Shown: positions 36,477 through 44,590 of the stretch, piece by piece
Position numbering within the stretch: the stretch's first letter is position 1
Layout of the letters: the number at the start of each line of letters is the position of its first letter
Assembly: GCF_006968745.1 (NCBI RefSeq)
Contig: NZ_CP030118.1
Span: forward strand, 1,314,654-1,378,653
From: Brasilonema sennae CENA114
GTDB lineage: Bacteria; Cyanobacteriota; Cyanobacteriia; Cyanobacteriales; Nostocaceae
Direction: 5' to 3'
Length of the DNA: 64,000 nt
The notes under the pieces: generated by a model
The model's input: only the letters and a program-made list of their open reading frames with translations
What the model was told of the DNA's origin: nothing
Database searches by the model: none
Position numbers and translations under genes: made by a program

Positions 36477-37243
36477 TACTGCAAGATAAAGTGGCATTAG
36501 TTACAGGCGGCACATCAGGAATCGGTAGAGCAACAGCGATCGCTTATGCCCAACAACAAGCAAAGGTAGTGGTAGTTGGTCGTCGAATTGATGAAGGTGA
36601 AGAAACAGTTCGATTAATTCAGGAAGCTGGCGGAGAGGCTATTTTTGTGCAATCAGATGTCACGAAAGAAGCCGATGTTAAAGCAATGGTTGATAAAGCG
36701 GTTGACGTTTTTGGTCGGCTGGATATTGCCTTTAATAATGCAGGAACGGCCGACGAAAATCCTTCATTGATTGAGCAAACAGAAGCGGAATACGATCGCA
36801 CGATGAACGTTAATGTCAAAGGCGTTTGGTTGTCAATGAAGCATGAGATCGCTCAGATGTTGAAACAGGGAAGTGGTTCGTTCGCCTCTGGCGGCACTAT
36901 GTGCATCGTCAATACGGCATCTGCGGTTGGAGTCGTTGCACTTCCTAGTATCCCCCTCTACACCGCGAGTAAACATGCAGTAGTAGGCTTAACAAAAGCC
37001 GCTGCGCTCCAATATGCCAAAGCAGGTATTCGCATCAATGTCGTTGCACCAGGGTCTATCGCAACAGATATGTTTGAATCCGCTCAGGATGAAGCCAAAG
37101 CTTACTTGGCAGGACTTCACCCGATCGGACGAGTTGGAACACCGCTTGAAGTTGCAAATGCAGTCCTGTTTTTATCATCTGATATGGCATCGTTCGTAAC
37201 AGGTGAAACGTTGATGGTAGATGGTGGGTATGTAGCGCAGTAG
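36473..37243 (+). CDS. Short-chain dehydrogenase/reductase (SDR)
   Basis: 256 aa, classical SDR. NAD(P)-binding TGGTSGIGRA (11-20), NNAG (88-91), and catalytic Ser150, Tyr163 and Lys167 (YTASK). The ending FVTGETLMVDGGYV is typical. Arg37/Arg38 after the second strand suggest NADP(H) preference. Preceded by CAGGAG. A 5' copy of this gene with the same leader occurs at 38128. Substrate unknown; members in such clusters usually act on small alcohols or ketones. Confidence 0.92.
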   Translation: MILQDKVALVTGGTSGIGRATAIAYAQQQAKVVVVGRRIDEGEETVRLIQEAGGEAIFVQSDVTKEADVKAMVDKAVDVFGRLDIAFNNAGTADENPSLIEQTEAEYDRTMNVNVKGVWLSMKHEIAQMLKQGSGSFASGGTMCIVNTASAVGVVALPSIPLYTASKHAVVGLTKAAALQYAKAGIRINVVAPGSIATDMFESAQDEAKAYLAGLHPIGRVGTPLEVANAVLFLSSDMASFVTGETLMVDGGYVAQ

Positions 37244-37351
37244 TCGATCAGCGGTGCGAAACGTTGCGACCAAGTAGCGATCGACACAGTTAGTTTGAGT
37301 TTGTGCTGAAGGTCAATATTAGAACGCTGAATCACTTTAAGGAGCAATTCT

Positions 37352-38080
37352 ATGTCAACTTTTGTCTTGGTTCACGGCGCATGGCACGAGGGTTCTGCTT
37401 GGAACAAAGTGATCAAACAGCTAGAAGCGAAAGGGCATCAAGCGTTTGCTCCGACGATCGCAGGTCATGGCAAAGGCGTGAATAAGAACGTTAACCATGC
37501 TCAATGTACACAGTCGATCGTTGATTATATTGTTAGCAAAGACCTAACGGATATTGTCTTACTAGGACATAGTTTTGGCGGAACAATTATTGCGAAAGTT
37601 GCTGAAGCGGTTAGCGATCGTATTAAACGGCTGATCTTCTTCAATGCATTTGTCCTCAATGATGGCGATCGCCTCACAGATAACATCCCACCCGACTCTC
37701 AAGCGTTATTCGACAAGCTAGCGAGAGAATCGGACGATAATACGATGATGCTGCCTTCTGAGGTTTGGCGAGAAGCGTTTATCAACGATGCCGACCTCGA
37801 CCTGGCTCGATCAAGTTACGCACAATTATCCCCTGAACCGTATCAACCGTTCCTTGACAAGTTGGACTTGAAGCAGTTTTACTCGCTGCCCATTGCCAAA
37901 AGTTACCTCTACTGTACAGAAGATAATGTCCTCCCTCAAGGCGAACAGTGGGGTTGGCATCCCAGGATGTCTAACCGCTTGGGGCTATTTCGGCTTGTAC
38001 AAATGCTCGGTAGTCACGAGGTAATGTTTTCTAACCCGATCGGTTTAGCAGAAAAGATTATTGTGGCAGGGCGCGAATAG
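37352..38080 (+). CDS. Alpha/beta hydrolase
   Basis: 242 aa, cytosolic. Nucleophile elbow LGHSFGG (Ser74), oxyanion-side HGAWH near the start, and a late His in GSHEVMF. The form resembles plant-esterase/salicylate-esterase-like bacterial hydrolases (start FVLVHGAWHEGSAWNKVI). AAGGAG lies 7 nt before the ATG. Lies between two SDR copies in the rightward run. Confidence 0.9.
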   Translation: MSTFVLVHGAWHEGSAWNKVIKQLEAKGHQAFAPTIAGHGKGVNKNVNHAQCTQSIVDYIVSKDLTDIVLLGHSFGGTIIAKVAEAVSDRIKRLIFFNAFVLNDGDRLTDNIPPDSQALFDKLARESDDNTMMLPSEVWREAFINDADLDLARSSYAQLSPEPYQPFLDKLDLKQFYSLPIAKSYLYCTEDNVLPQGEQWGWHPRMSNRLGLFRLVQMLGSHEVMFSNPIGLAEKIIVAGRE

Positions 38081-38127
38081 CAGCAGAATTTGCAATTGTG
38101 TTTATTGATTGAAACAGGAGAAACAGG

Positions 38128-38517
38128 ATGATACTGCAAGATAAAGTGGCTTTAGTGACTGGCGGAACATCAGGAATCGGTAGAACAACGGCGATCGCTT
38201 ATGCCCAACAACAAGCAAAGGTGGTGGTGGTGGGTCGTCGAATGGATGAAGGTGAAGAAACGGTTCGATTGATTCAGGAAGCTGGCGGAGAGGCTATCTT
38301 TGTGCAAGCAGATGTCACGAAAGAAGCCGATGTTGAGGCAATGATTGATAAGACGGTTAACGTTTTAGGTCGGTTAGATATTGCCTTTAACAATGCAGGA
38401 ACGGTTGGCGAAAATCCCTCATTGATTGAGCAAACAGAAGCTGAATATGATCGCACTATGAATGTCAATATCAAAGGCGTTTGGTTGTCGATGAAATCCC
38501 GTCACTGTTTATTCTAA
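38128..38517 (+). pseudogene. Truncated second copy of the SDR
   Basis: The first about 122 codons are nearly identical to the SDR at 36473, including the ribosome-site region. At about 38495 similarity stops abruptly and seven unrelated codons end in TAA. The catalytic Ser, Tyr and Lys are missing, so it cannot be an active dehydrogenase. The break point lies just before the leader of the next gene, as expected from recombination that replaced the 3' half. Confidence 0.88.
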
Positions 38518-38537
38518 ATCAAGGAGAGTTGGCACAG

Positions 38538-39506
38538 ATGGAATCTATGAAAGCAGCCGTATTAACTGCGTTTGGTGATGCTGACAAGTTTGAGATTCAA
38601 ACTGTTCCCATACCAACACTGAAGGCGAATCAGGTGTTAGTCAGAGTTTGTGCAACCTCGATTAACCCGGTCGATTACCAAACTCGTCGTGGTGATTACA
38701 AGGAACTGGTTCGATTACCCGCCATCCTTGGAGTCGATGTTTCAGGGGTGATTGAGGCAATTGGCGAAGCTGTGACTGATTTCAAGGTAGGAGACAACGT
38801 ATATTACTCGCCGCAAGTTTTTGGAGAATTCGGTAGCTACGCTCAGTATCATGTGGCTGATGCAGCAATTGTTGCATTGAAGCCTGCAAATCTATCGCAC
38901 GTTGAGGCAGCTTCTTTGCCGCTTGCAGGCGGAACTGCTTGGGATTGTCTAGTGACCAGGGGCAATCTACAAGTTGGTGAAACAGTTCTCATCCATGCGG
39001 GTGCGGGTGGAGTTGGTTCGATCGCAGTTCAACTCGCCAAAGCGACAGGGGCATACGTCTTTGCGACCTGTAGTTCTAGAAACCGAGATTTCGTGACACA
39101 GCTGGGCGCAGATCGAGTGATTGATTACAAAAATGAAGATTACGTAGAAGTCATTCATCAAGCAACAAATGGACTGGGTGTGGATTTAGTTCTAGATACG
39201 ATCGGCGGAGAAACAATTCAGCGTAGTCTAGGAATCATTCGTCCCTTCGGTAGGCTTATCAGCATTGTAGACATTGCAATACCGCAATCGCTTCTTGAAG
39301 CATGGGGTAAGAATCTGACGATTCATTTTGTTCTTTCACCCCAGTACCGAGCAAAATTAGAGGCTTTGACAAAACTAATCGAGCGTCATCAGCTTCGCCC
39401 AGTAATTGATTCAGTATTGCCCTGGGATCAGGTTGTTCTGGCACATCAGCGTCTAGAGCAGGGAGGAACACTGGGCAAAATCGTGCTGCAATTTATGGAA
39501 AATTAG
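38538..39506 (+). CDS. Zinc-free MDR oxidoreductase (quinone-reductase type)
   Basis: 322 aa from the ATG at 38538 preceded by AAGGAG; a second ATG is at 38547. Medium-chain dehydrogenase fold: substrate domain start MKAAVLTAFGD, nucleotide-binding HAGAGGVGSIAVQLAK and the strand VDLVLDTIGGETI. It lacks the zinc-ligand Cys residues, as in the NADPH:quinone/enone reductase branch. Probably reduces quinones or activated double bonds. Confidence 0.9.
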   Translation: MESMKAAVLTAFGDADKFEIQTVPIPTLKANQVLVRVCATSINPVDYQTRRGDYKELVRLPAILGVDVSGVIEAIGEAVTDFKVGDNVYYSPQVFGEFGSYAQYHVADAAIVALKPANLSHVEAASLPLAGGTAWDCLVTRGNLQVGETVLIHAGAGGVGSIAVQLAKATGAYVFATCSSRNRDFVTQLGADRVIDYKNEDYVEVIHQATNGLGVDLVLDTIGGETIQRSLGIIRPFGRLISIVDIAIPQSLLEAWGKNLTIHFVLSPQYRAKLEALTKLIERHQLRPVIDSVLPWDQVVLAHQRLEQGGTLGKIVLQFMEN

Positions 39507-39781
39507 ATTGGCTTTGCGGCACTGGTAATTGCTAAACGGATCGGAGTTTGATTGTGTGCTGAAGGTCAATATTGATTGAAACAGGAGAAAACCGACCTAA
39601 TCCTTGGAGCATTCTCACAATCTTGCACAGACACATCAGCCAGTAGGGTGTATTAGCGACAGCATAATGCACCGAACACAAGACCTGCTGCATTTTTCAC
39701 TTGTGAGAAAACTCTGTGATTCATCAGTTGAATCAGGCTCAAATGATATCTATATCTGTCTAGTTCTGAAGAGGTAATTCT
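39507..39781. repeat. Mosaic spacer with recycled leader sequences
   Basis: Contains GTGCTGAAGGTCAATATT (also before the hydrolase at 37352), then TTGATTGAAACAGGAGAAA (also before the SDR copy at 38128), a hairpin GGTGTATTA/TAATGCACC (39647-39673), and about 30 bases near 39705 shared with 46740. No gene. Confidence 0.7.
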
Positions 39782-40675
39782 ATGACTGTCCCCACTCAAA
39801 CATCTCGAACCGTTGCCGGAGTAATCAACAGCGTTGAAACACTCGAAGGGGGCGGATTTCTTGTCCGTCGCCCCTTTCCCAAAAGTAGCTTCTCTGAATT
39901 TGACCCGTTTCTCCTCCTCGACGAGTTGGGGCCGATTCATCTAAAGCCGGGTCAGGCAAAAGGCGCACCCGATCATCCGCACCGGGGCTTTGAAATCGTC
40001 AGCTATGTCTTGGATGGATGGTTAGAACACAAAGATTCTGCGGGGCACGCTGGGCTACTCAATCCGGGTGATGTCCAGTGGATGACAGCAGGTGCTGGGG
40101 TCGTGCATTCCGAGATGCCAGAGTCAATGTTTACCCAAACAGGTGGACGGCTCCACGGCATTCAACTCTGGATCAATCTGCCACAACGAGACAAAATGAT
40201 GCCGCCCCGCTATCAGGAAATTCCAACGGCTCAGATTCCGGTCGCTCAAACCGAAGATAGGTCTGTGACGGTGCGGGTAATTGCGGGAGAAGCGTTAGGG
40301 GCAGAAGCCGTCATTCAGACGCGCACGCCGATAATTTACCTCCACTTCACACTGCAACCAGGGGCAACGATGATCCAGCCTGTACCGAAAGAGTACAATG
40401 CCTTTGTCTATGTACTGGAGGGGTCTGGGTTGTTTGGGACAGAGCCAGCGCCTGGTGATGATGGGCAGATGGTGCTCTTTTCTCAAGATGGAGAAGATGT
40501 GGTGATCTCCAACCCTGCTGATGCTCAGCGTCCTCTAGATCTTCTGCTGATTGCAGGTGTACCGCTTAACGAACCAGTCGTGCGCTACGGTCCGTTTGTC
40601 ATGAACACTGAAGCTGAAATTACCCAGGCGATCAACGACTACCAAGAAGGAAGGATGGGACGGATTTATGCTTAA
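39782..40675 (+). CDS. Pirin family protein
   Basis: 297 aa, bicupin. Metal-ligand pattern His65, His67 (HPHRG), His109 and Glu111 (VVHSEMP), as in pirins, some of which have quercetin 2,3-dioxygenase activity. The second cupin lacks clear ligands, as usual. Ends overlapping the next gene by 8 bp. Often associated with stress or redox response in bacteria; precise role unknown. Confidence 0.93.
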   Translation: MTVPTQTSRTVAGVINSVETLEGGGFLVRRPFPKSSFSEFDPFLLLDELGPIHLKPGQAKGAPDHPHRGFEIVSYVLDGWLEHKDSAGHAGLLNPGDVQWMTAGAGVVHSEMPESMFTQTGGRLHGIQLWINLPQRDKMMPPRYQEIPTAQIPVAQTEDRSVTVRVIAGEALGAEAVIQTRTPIIYLHFTLQPGATMIQPVPKEYNAFVYVLEGSGLFGTEPAPGDDGQMVLFSQDGEDVVISNPADAQRPLDLLLIAGVPLNEPVVRYGPFVMNTEAEITQAINDYQEGRMGRIYA

Positions 40676-41075
40676 CACACTTCAATCTACTCAACATCAA
40701 CGCTTGAGTGAGTTACGAATCAAACTACTGCGTTTGCACAAGCTTTTACTAGAGACTGAGCGTCTTACCTATCAGCAAGTTCGAGGGCAAGTTTCTAGAG
40801 GTGAATTGCTACAACTGGTGATTCGTCATGAGCAGTTTGCCTGGTTGCATCGACTCTCAGCATTGATTATCCAAATCGATGAGTTGCTTCATACTGATGA
40901 ACCTGTTACGCAAGAGGTAATTGAAGCGATCGACCGTGACATTCGTACACTGCTCAGCCCCGATGAATTGGGCGATGAGTTTGCCATGAAGTATAACACG
41001 GCGTTGCAACGCCACCCCGATGTCGTGTTAGCTCATGCAGATGTCATGATGTTGCTGACTTCTGACAGTATTTAA
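40668..41075 (+). CDS. Small helical hypothetical protein
   Basis: 135 aa, almost entirely helical, Leu- and His-rich (RIKLLRLHKLLLETERLTYQ). No signal or membrane segment. Starts within the last 8 bp of the pirin gene, so it is translationally coupled. The layout (ERL..QVRG..SRGELLQLVIRHEQFAWLH) looks like a conserved cyanobacterial/proteobacterial family found near oxidoreductases, but I cannot name it. Confidence 0.75.
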   Translation: MLNTLQSTQHQRLSELRIKLLRLHKLLLETERLTYQQVRGQVSRGELLQLVIRHEQFAWLHRLSALIIQIDELLHTDEPVTQEVIEAIDRDIRTLLSPDELGDEFAMKYNTALQRHPDVVLAHADVMMLLTSDSI

Positions 41076-41130
41076 CCTTTGATAGACAAGTGGGAGAAGC
41101 AATTTTTCTATCAACCAAGGAGAAGGTTTT

Positions 41131-41889
41131 ATGAAAGACAAAGTGGCTGTGGTTACAGGTTCTAGCCGTGGTATTGGTCGAGCTATTGCCAAACGCCTTG
41201 CGAAGGAGGGTGCATTAGTCGCGATCAATTACGCTAGAGATGCTGAAGCAGCGGCAACCACCGTTGCTGAGATTCAAGCCGATGGTGGTTCTGCCTTCGC
41301 AGTGCAAGGAGATGTTGGCTTGGTCGCCGAGATTCAAAAGTTTTACGACAAGCTCGACGTTGAACTGACTCAACGGACTGGAACTAACCAGTTTGATATT
41401 CTCGTCAACAATGCCGGAATTGGAATCTTCACGACGGTTGAGGGAACAACTGAAAAAGAGTTTGATCGACTCTTTGCCGTCAATGTCAAAGGCACTTTCT
41501 TTATCACTCAGATGACTCTGCCCCGGCTCCGTGATGGTGGCAGAATCATTAATCTTTCTTCGGGAGCCTCACGCCGTCCTCTCTCAGACATCGCAGTTTA
41601 CGGGATGACGAAAGCGGCGATCGATAACTTCACTCTAGTGTTGGCAGGTGAGCTAGGTAAGCGGGGTATTACTGTGAACTCGATCGCTCCTGGCTACACA
41701 GATACCGATGCTAATGCCAAAATTTTGCAAGATCCAACGGTGAGAGAAACGATTTCATCTATGACTGTGCTTGGACGAATCGGAAAGGTTAAAGACATTG
41801 CCAGTGTTGCAGCCTTTCTCGCCCTAGAGGATGGAGGTTGGGTTACAGGTCAGTACATTGAAGCAAGCGGCGGTTTCGGACTGAAGTGA
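41131..41889 (+). CDS. SDR family oxidoreductase
   Basis: 252 aa. TGSSRGIGRA (9-18), NNAG (93-96), catalytic Ser144, Tyr157 and Lys161, and the ending WVTGQYIEASGGFG. Clearly different from the SDR at 36473 (FabG-like, ends in the glycine-rich form seen in 3-oxoacyl/glucose dehydrogenase-like members). GGAG before the ATG. Followed after 58 bp by a hydrolase gene. Confidence 0.92.
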   Translation: MKDKVAVVTGSSRGIGRAIAKRLAKEGALVAINYARDAEAAATTVAEIQADGGSAFAVQGDVGLVAEIQKFYDKLDVELTQRTGTNQFDILVNNAGIGIFTTVEGTTEKEFDRLFAVNVKGTFFITQMTLPRLRDGGRIINLSSGASRRPLSDIAVYGMTKAAIDNFTLVLAGELGKRGITVNSIAPGYTDTDANAKILQDPTVRETISSMTVLGRIGKVKDIASVAAFLALEDGGWVTGQYIEASGGFGLK

Positions 41890-41947
41890 CCCCTGAACGC
41901 GTACAGGGTATGTCTGTAAAGCAAACATTGAATGGAGACTTATAGCG

Positions 41948-42646
41948 ATGTCTAAAAATCCAAAAATCGGCCTAGAAGGACTGCTTCGTCCAGAAGATAG
42001 CATCCTGGTACTGATTGACCACCAGCCTTATCAGTTCACCAACTTGAACAGCCATGAACCTACGATGATCATTAACAATGTTATTGGTCTTGCCAAATCG
42101 GCAAAGGTGTTTAACGTACCCACAATCCTGACCACAGTAATTGAAGAAAGAGGGGGTTATATCATTAAGGGACTACAGGATGTTTTTCCTGATCAAAAAC
42201 CGATCAACCGCACTTTCATCAATACCTGGGAAGATCCAAACGTTACAGATGTAGTGAAGAAAAGTGGCCGCAAGCAACTTATACTTGCTGCGCTTTACAC
42301 CGAGATCTGTCTGGCAATGCCAGCAATCCAGGCGCTTGGTGAGGGTTATGAAGTATTCATCGTTACCGATGCTTCGGGCGGTGTTACTGCGGAAGCTCAT
42401 GACATGGCTGTTCGCCGTATGGTTCAAGCTGGTGCAGTTCCAATCAATTGGATGGCTGTACTTGCTGAATGGCAACGTGACTGGGCACGCACAGAAACAA
42501 CTGAGGGTGTATCAGATATTGTTCTTGAGCATGGCGGTGCTAGTGCGGTGGCCCTTGCATGGGAACTTCAGCTCCTTGCAACAACCCCTCCAGCGGACGG
42601 CAAACCTGTCCAGGTCAGCAATTCCTCCATCTTCACGGGTCGATAG
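41948..42646 (+). CDS. Isochorismatase-family hydrolase
   Basis: 232 aa. Triad Asp24 (VLIDHQPYQ), Lys109 (GRKQLI) and Cys121 (TEICLAM). Longer C-terminal tail than the YcaC-like members at 34332 and 42809. The ribosome site GGAGA lies 8 nt before the ATG in a leader that is repeated, together with the first 53 codons, at 46797-46980. Confidence 0.9.
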   Translation: MSKNPKIGLEGLLRPEDSILVLIDHQPYQFTNLNSHEPTMIINNVIGLAKSAKVFNVPTILTTVIEERGGYIIKGLQDVFPDQKPINRTFINTWEDPNVTDVVKKSGRKQLILAALYTEICLAMPAIQALGEGYEVFIVTDASGGVTAEAHDMAVRRMVQAGAVPINWMAVLAEWQRDWARTETTEGVSDIVLEHGGASAVALAWELQLLATTPPADGKPVQVSNSSIFTGR

Positions 42647-42808
42647 TAAAATCCCATTGCCACTAGAGGATTAGCGAGGGAAATCCTCTCTAAACACAGT
42701 CTTCGTCCCCGCTATGACAAAGAGCAGGTTAGGGACAGATACTCTCTTATCCCTGATTCCATCCTGCAACAAATTCATTCACTAATACTCAATTAGGAGA
42801 TATACTTC

Positions 42809-43429
42809 ATGTCTACGTTCAAGTACAACCGTCTGGATAAAGATAATGCTGCGGCTCTACTGGTCGATCACCAGACTGGACTGTTCTCACTCGTGCGTGA
42901 TTTTGGTGCCGCCGACTTCAAAAATAATGTGCTAGCGCTGGCAAGTACAGTCAAGTTTTTTGGTCTTCCGACGATTTTGACGACCAGTTTTGAGCAAGGT
43001 CCGAATGGTCCTATCATGCCCGAACTGAAAGAGAAGTTTCCTGATGCTCCATATATTCCTCGCCCCGGACAAATCAACGCCTGGGACAATGAAGATTTCG
43101 TTAAGGCGGTAGCTCAGACGGGTCGAAAACAATTGATCATCGCTGGGATCGTCACGGATGTTTGTGTCGCGTTTTGTGCTCTGTCAGCGATCGAAGCCGG
43201 TTATGACGTTTTTGTCGTCACTGATGCGTCTGGCACATTTGATGAAACTTGCCGCTACGCCGCTTGGGAGCGTATGTCTCGTGCTGGAATTCAATTAGTA
43301 AACTGGTTCAGCGTTGCGTGTGAGCTGCATCGTGACTGGCGTAATGATGTCACAGGTTTAGGTAATCTGTTGGCAGGTTACATTCCTGATTACAAAAATC
43401 TGATGACCAGTTATGCCGTGAAGCAGTAG
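42809..43429 (+). CDS. Isochorismatase-family hydrolase (YcaC-like)
   Basis: 206 aa. Triad Asp20, Lys107 (GRKQLI) and Cys119 (TDVCVAF). Collinear with the GC-rich hydrolase at 34332 (same [10 protein letters not shown] region), but with ordinary local codon use, so the two are paralogues of different origin. AGGAGA precedes the ATG. Confidence 0.9.
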   Translation: MSTFKYNRLDKDNAAALLVDHQTGLFSLVRDFGAADFKNNVLALASTVKFFGLPTILTTSFEQGPNGPIMPELKEKFPDAPYIPRPGQINAWDNEDFVKAVAQTGRKQLIIAGIVTDVCVAFCALSAIEAGYDVFVVTDASGTFDETCRYAAWERMSRAGIQLVNWFSVACELHRDWRNDVTGLGNLLAGYIPDYKNLMTSYAVKQ

Positions 43430-43449
43430 AAATCTACCGGGTTGCAGAT

Positions 43450-43600
43450 GAGAGGTTGTTTATTCTGTCACAGGGAGGCACCTATCCTGAGGGCAGCCCT
43501 GCCCCTGCTTATGATCTGCAAATGCCCTATCTACGGCTGATTGTTAGGTTTATGGGCATTACCAATATTGAGTTTGTGTACACCGCCGCAACATTACGAA
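43450..43600 (+). pseudogene. C-terminal fragment of an FMN-dependent azoreductase
   Basis: In frame with the following gene, this encodes RLFILSQGGTYPEG, then MPYLRLIVRFMGITNIEFVY. The GG-Y-EG, PYL and F-GIT-I-F-pattern matches the last third of AzoR-type NADH-azoreductases. No flavodoxin-fold N-terminus precedes it. A relic, not a gene. Confidence 0.7.
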
Positions 43601-43611
43601 AGGTCGCATTT

Positions 43612-44193
43612 ATGTTGGAAGAGCCTCTTGAAATCGGTACGGATGAAGAAAGTCAGCAGGTTACAGCCATTATCTCTCATGTTGTCCGACCAGGGCGTGA
43701 GCAGGGGTATGAGGAGTGGTTACGTGGAATTATTGCCGCCGCCAAGAAGTTTAAGGGACATAGGGGTGTAAGTATCATTCAACCTTGCGATCACGCCCAT
43801 CCTGAATATGTAGCAATTCTCAGGTTTGATCGGTACACCAACCTCAAACAGTGGCTGGAGTCTGATGTGCGGCGAGAATGGATTGAACGATTGCGACCGC
43901 TGATTGAAAAACCGGAAGAAGTGCAAACTCTCACTGGATTAGAAACCTGGTTCACCCTGCCCAACAAGCCCCTCAAGGCTCCCCCACCTCGTTACAAAAT
44001 GGCACTAGTGACATGGCTGGGCGTGTTTATCACTCTTGCGATTCTCAGTCGTCTACTAGCACCATTTCTGTCCAAGTTACCTGTATTGCTCAATCAATTG
44101 ATCACAACTGGACTCGTCGTAGCCTTTCTCACTTATTTGATCATGCCGCGTTTGACGCAGTTGTTTCGCCAATGGCTGTATCCGGCTTCCTAA
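43612..44193 (+). CDS. ABM-domain protein with C-terminal membrane pair
   Basis: 193 aa from the ATG at 43612, with AAAGG 8 nt upstream; the frame is open further upstream into an azoreductase relic, which I exclude. An antibiotic-biosynthesis-monooxygenase (ABM) domain (about 15-115; HVVRPGREQGYEEWLRGI) is followed by two hydrophobic segments (about 135-157, 163-180). ABM proteins with this tail are a known cyanobacterial/proteobacterial group without assigned substrate. Confidence 0.8.
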   Translation: MLEEPLEIGTDEESQQVTAIISHVVRPGREQGYEEWLRGIIAAAKKFKGHRGVSIIQPCDHAHPEYVAILRFDRYTNLKQWLESDVRREWIERLRPLIEKPEEVQTLTGLETWFTLPNKPLKAPPPRYKMALVTWLGVFITLAILSRLLAPFLSKLPVLLNQLITTGLVVAFLTYLIMPRLTQLFRQWLYPAS

Positions 44194-44251
44194 GTTTAAG
44201 CGCTGCATCCATTCTTTCTTGATATCAACACCTTCGTCAAGTGGAGGAATT

Positions 44252-44299
44252 ATGAGTAGTCACCCTCAAGCAAGCCGCAGACCAACCGTGATAGGTTAA
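44252..44299 (+). pseudogene. 15-codon gene start cut by a MITE-like element
   Basis: A strong GGAGGA ribosome site precedes ATG and MSSHPQASRRPTVIG, then TAA inside the left end of the 218-bp element. Probably the beginning of a lost gene. Confidence 0.4.
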
Positions 44300-44511
44300 G
44301 GTTATGGTAATTTTGTCAATAAGTAAAAAAACTTAAAAATACTACCAAAAACGTGGTAGGAAACATAATTTTTGTGGGAACAATGGCGTAACCAAATGAC
44401 TCATGATTCACTTTGATGCTGAAAAGTCAGTACTAAGCTTAGTTTAATACTTTGTTTTTCACTCACTTTTCAGCATAATTCCTAATTGACAAAATGAATA
44501 TTGTCTTAACC
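44294..44511. mobile_element. 218-bp AT-rich MITE candidate with nested hairpins
   Basis: Ends GGTTAAG (44294-44300) and CTTAACC (44505-44511). An inner matching block ATTTTGTCAAT pairs with ATTGACAAAAT, so the arms form a 27-bp imperfect inverted repeat. Inside are CTACCA/TGGTAG (44342-44359), a 12-bp perfect inverted repeat ATGCTGAAAAGT/ACTTTTCAGCAT (44416-44476) and the palindrome ACTAAGCTTAGT (44432-44443). No coding capacity and no clear target duplication. Confidence 0.55.
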
Positions 44512-44590
44512 TCTCACGAATGGCCGCAGACGTTTTTTACAACTGGCTACTGCGGTTGGGGCTTCCTCGTACCTTTTAGGAGTAAATCGC

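Noticed and set aside
43456..43611. Extended N-terminus of the ABM protein
   Set aside because: Its sequence matches an azoreductase tail and the TTG start lacks a ribosome site; the ATG at 43612 is better supported.
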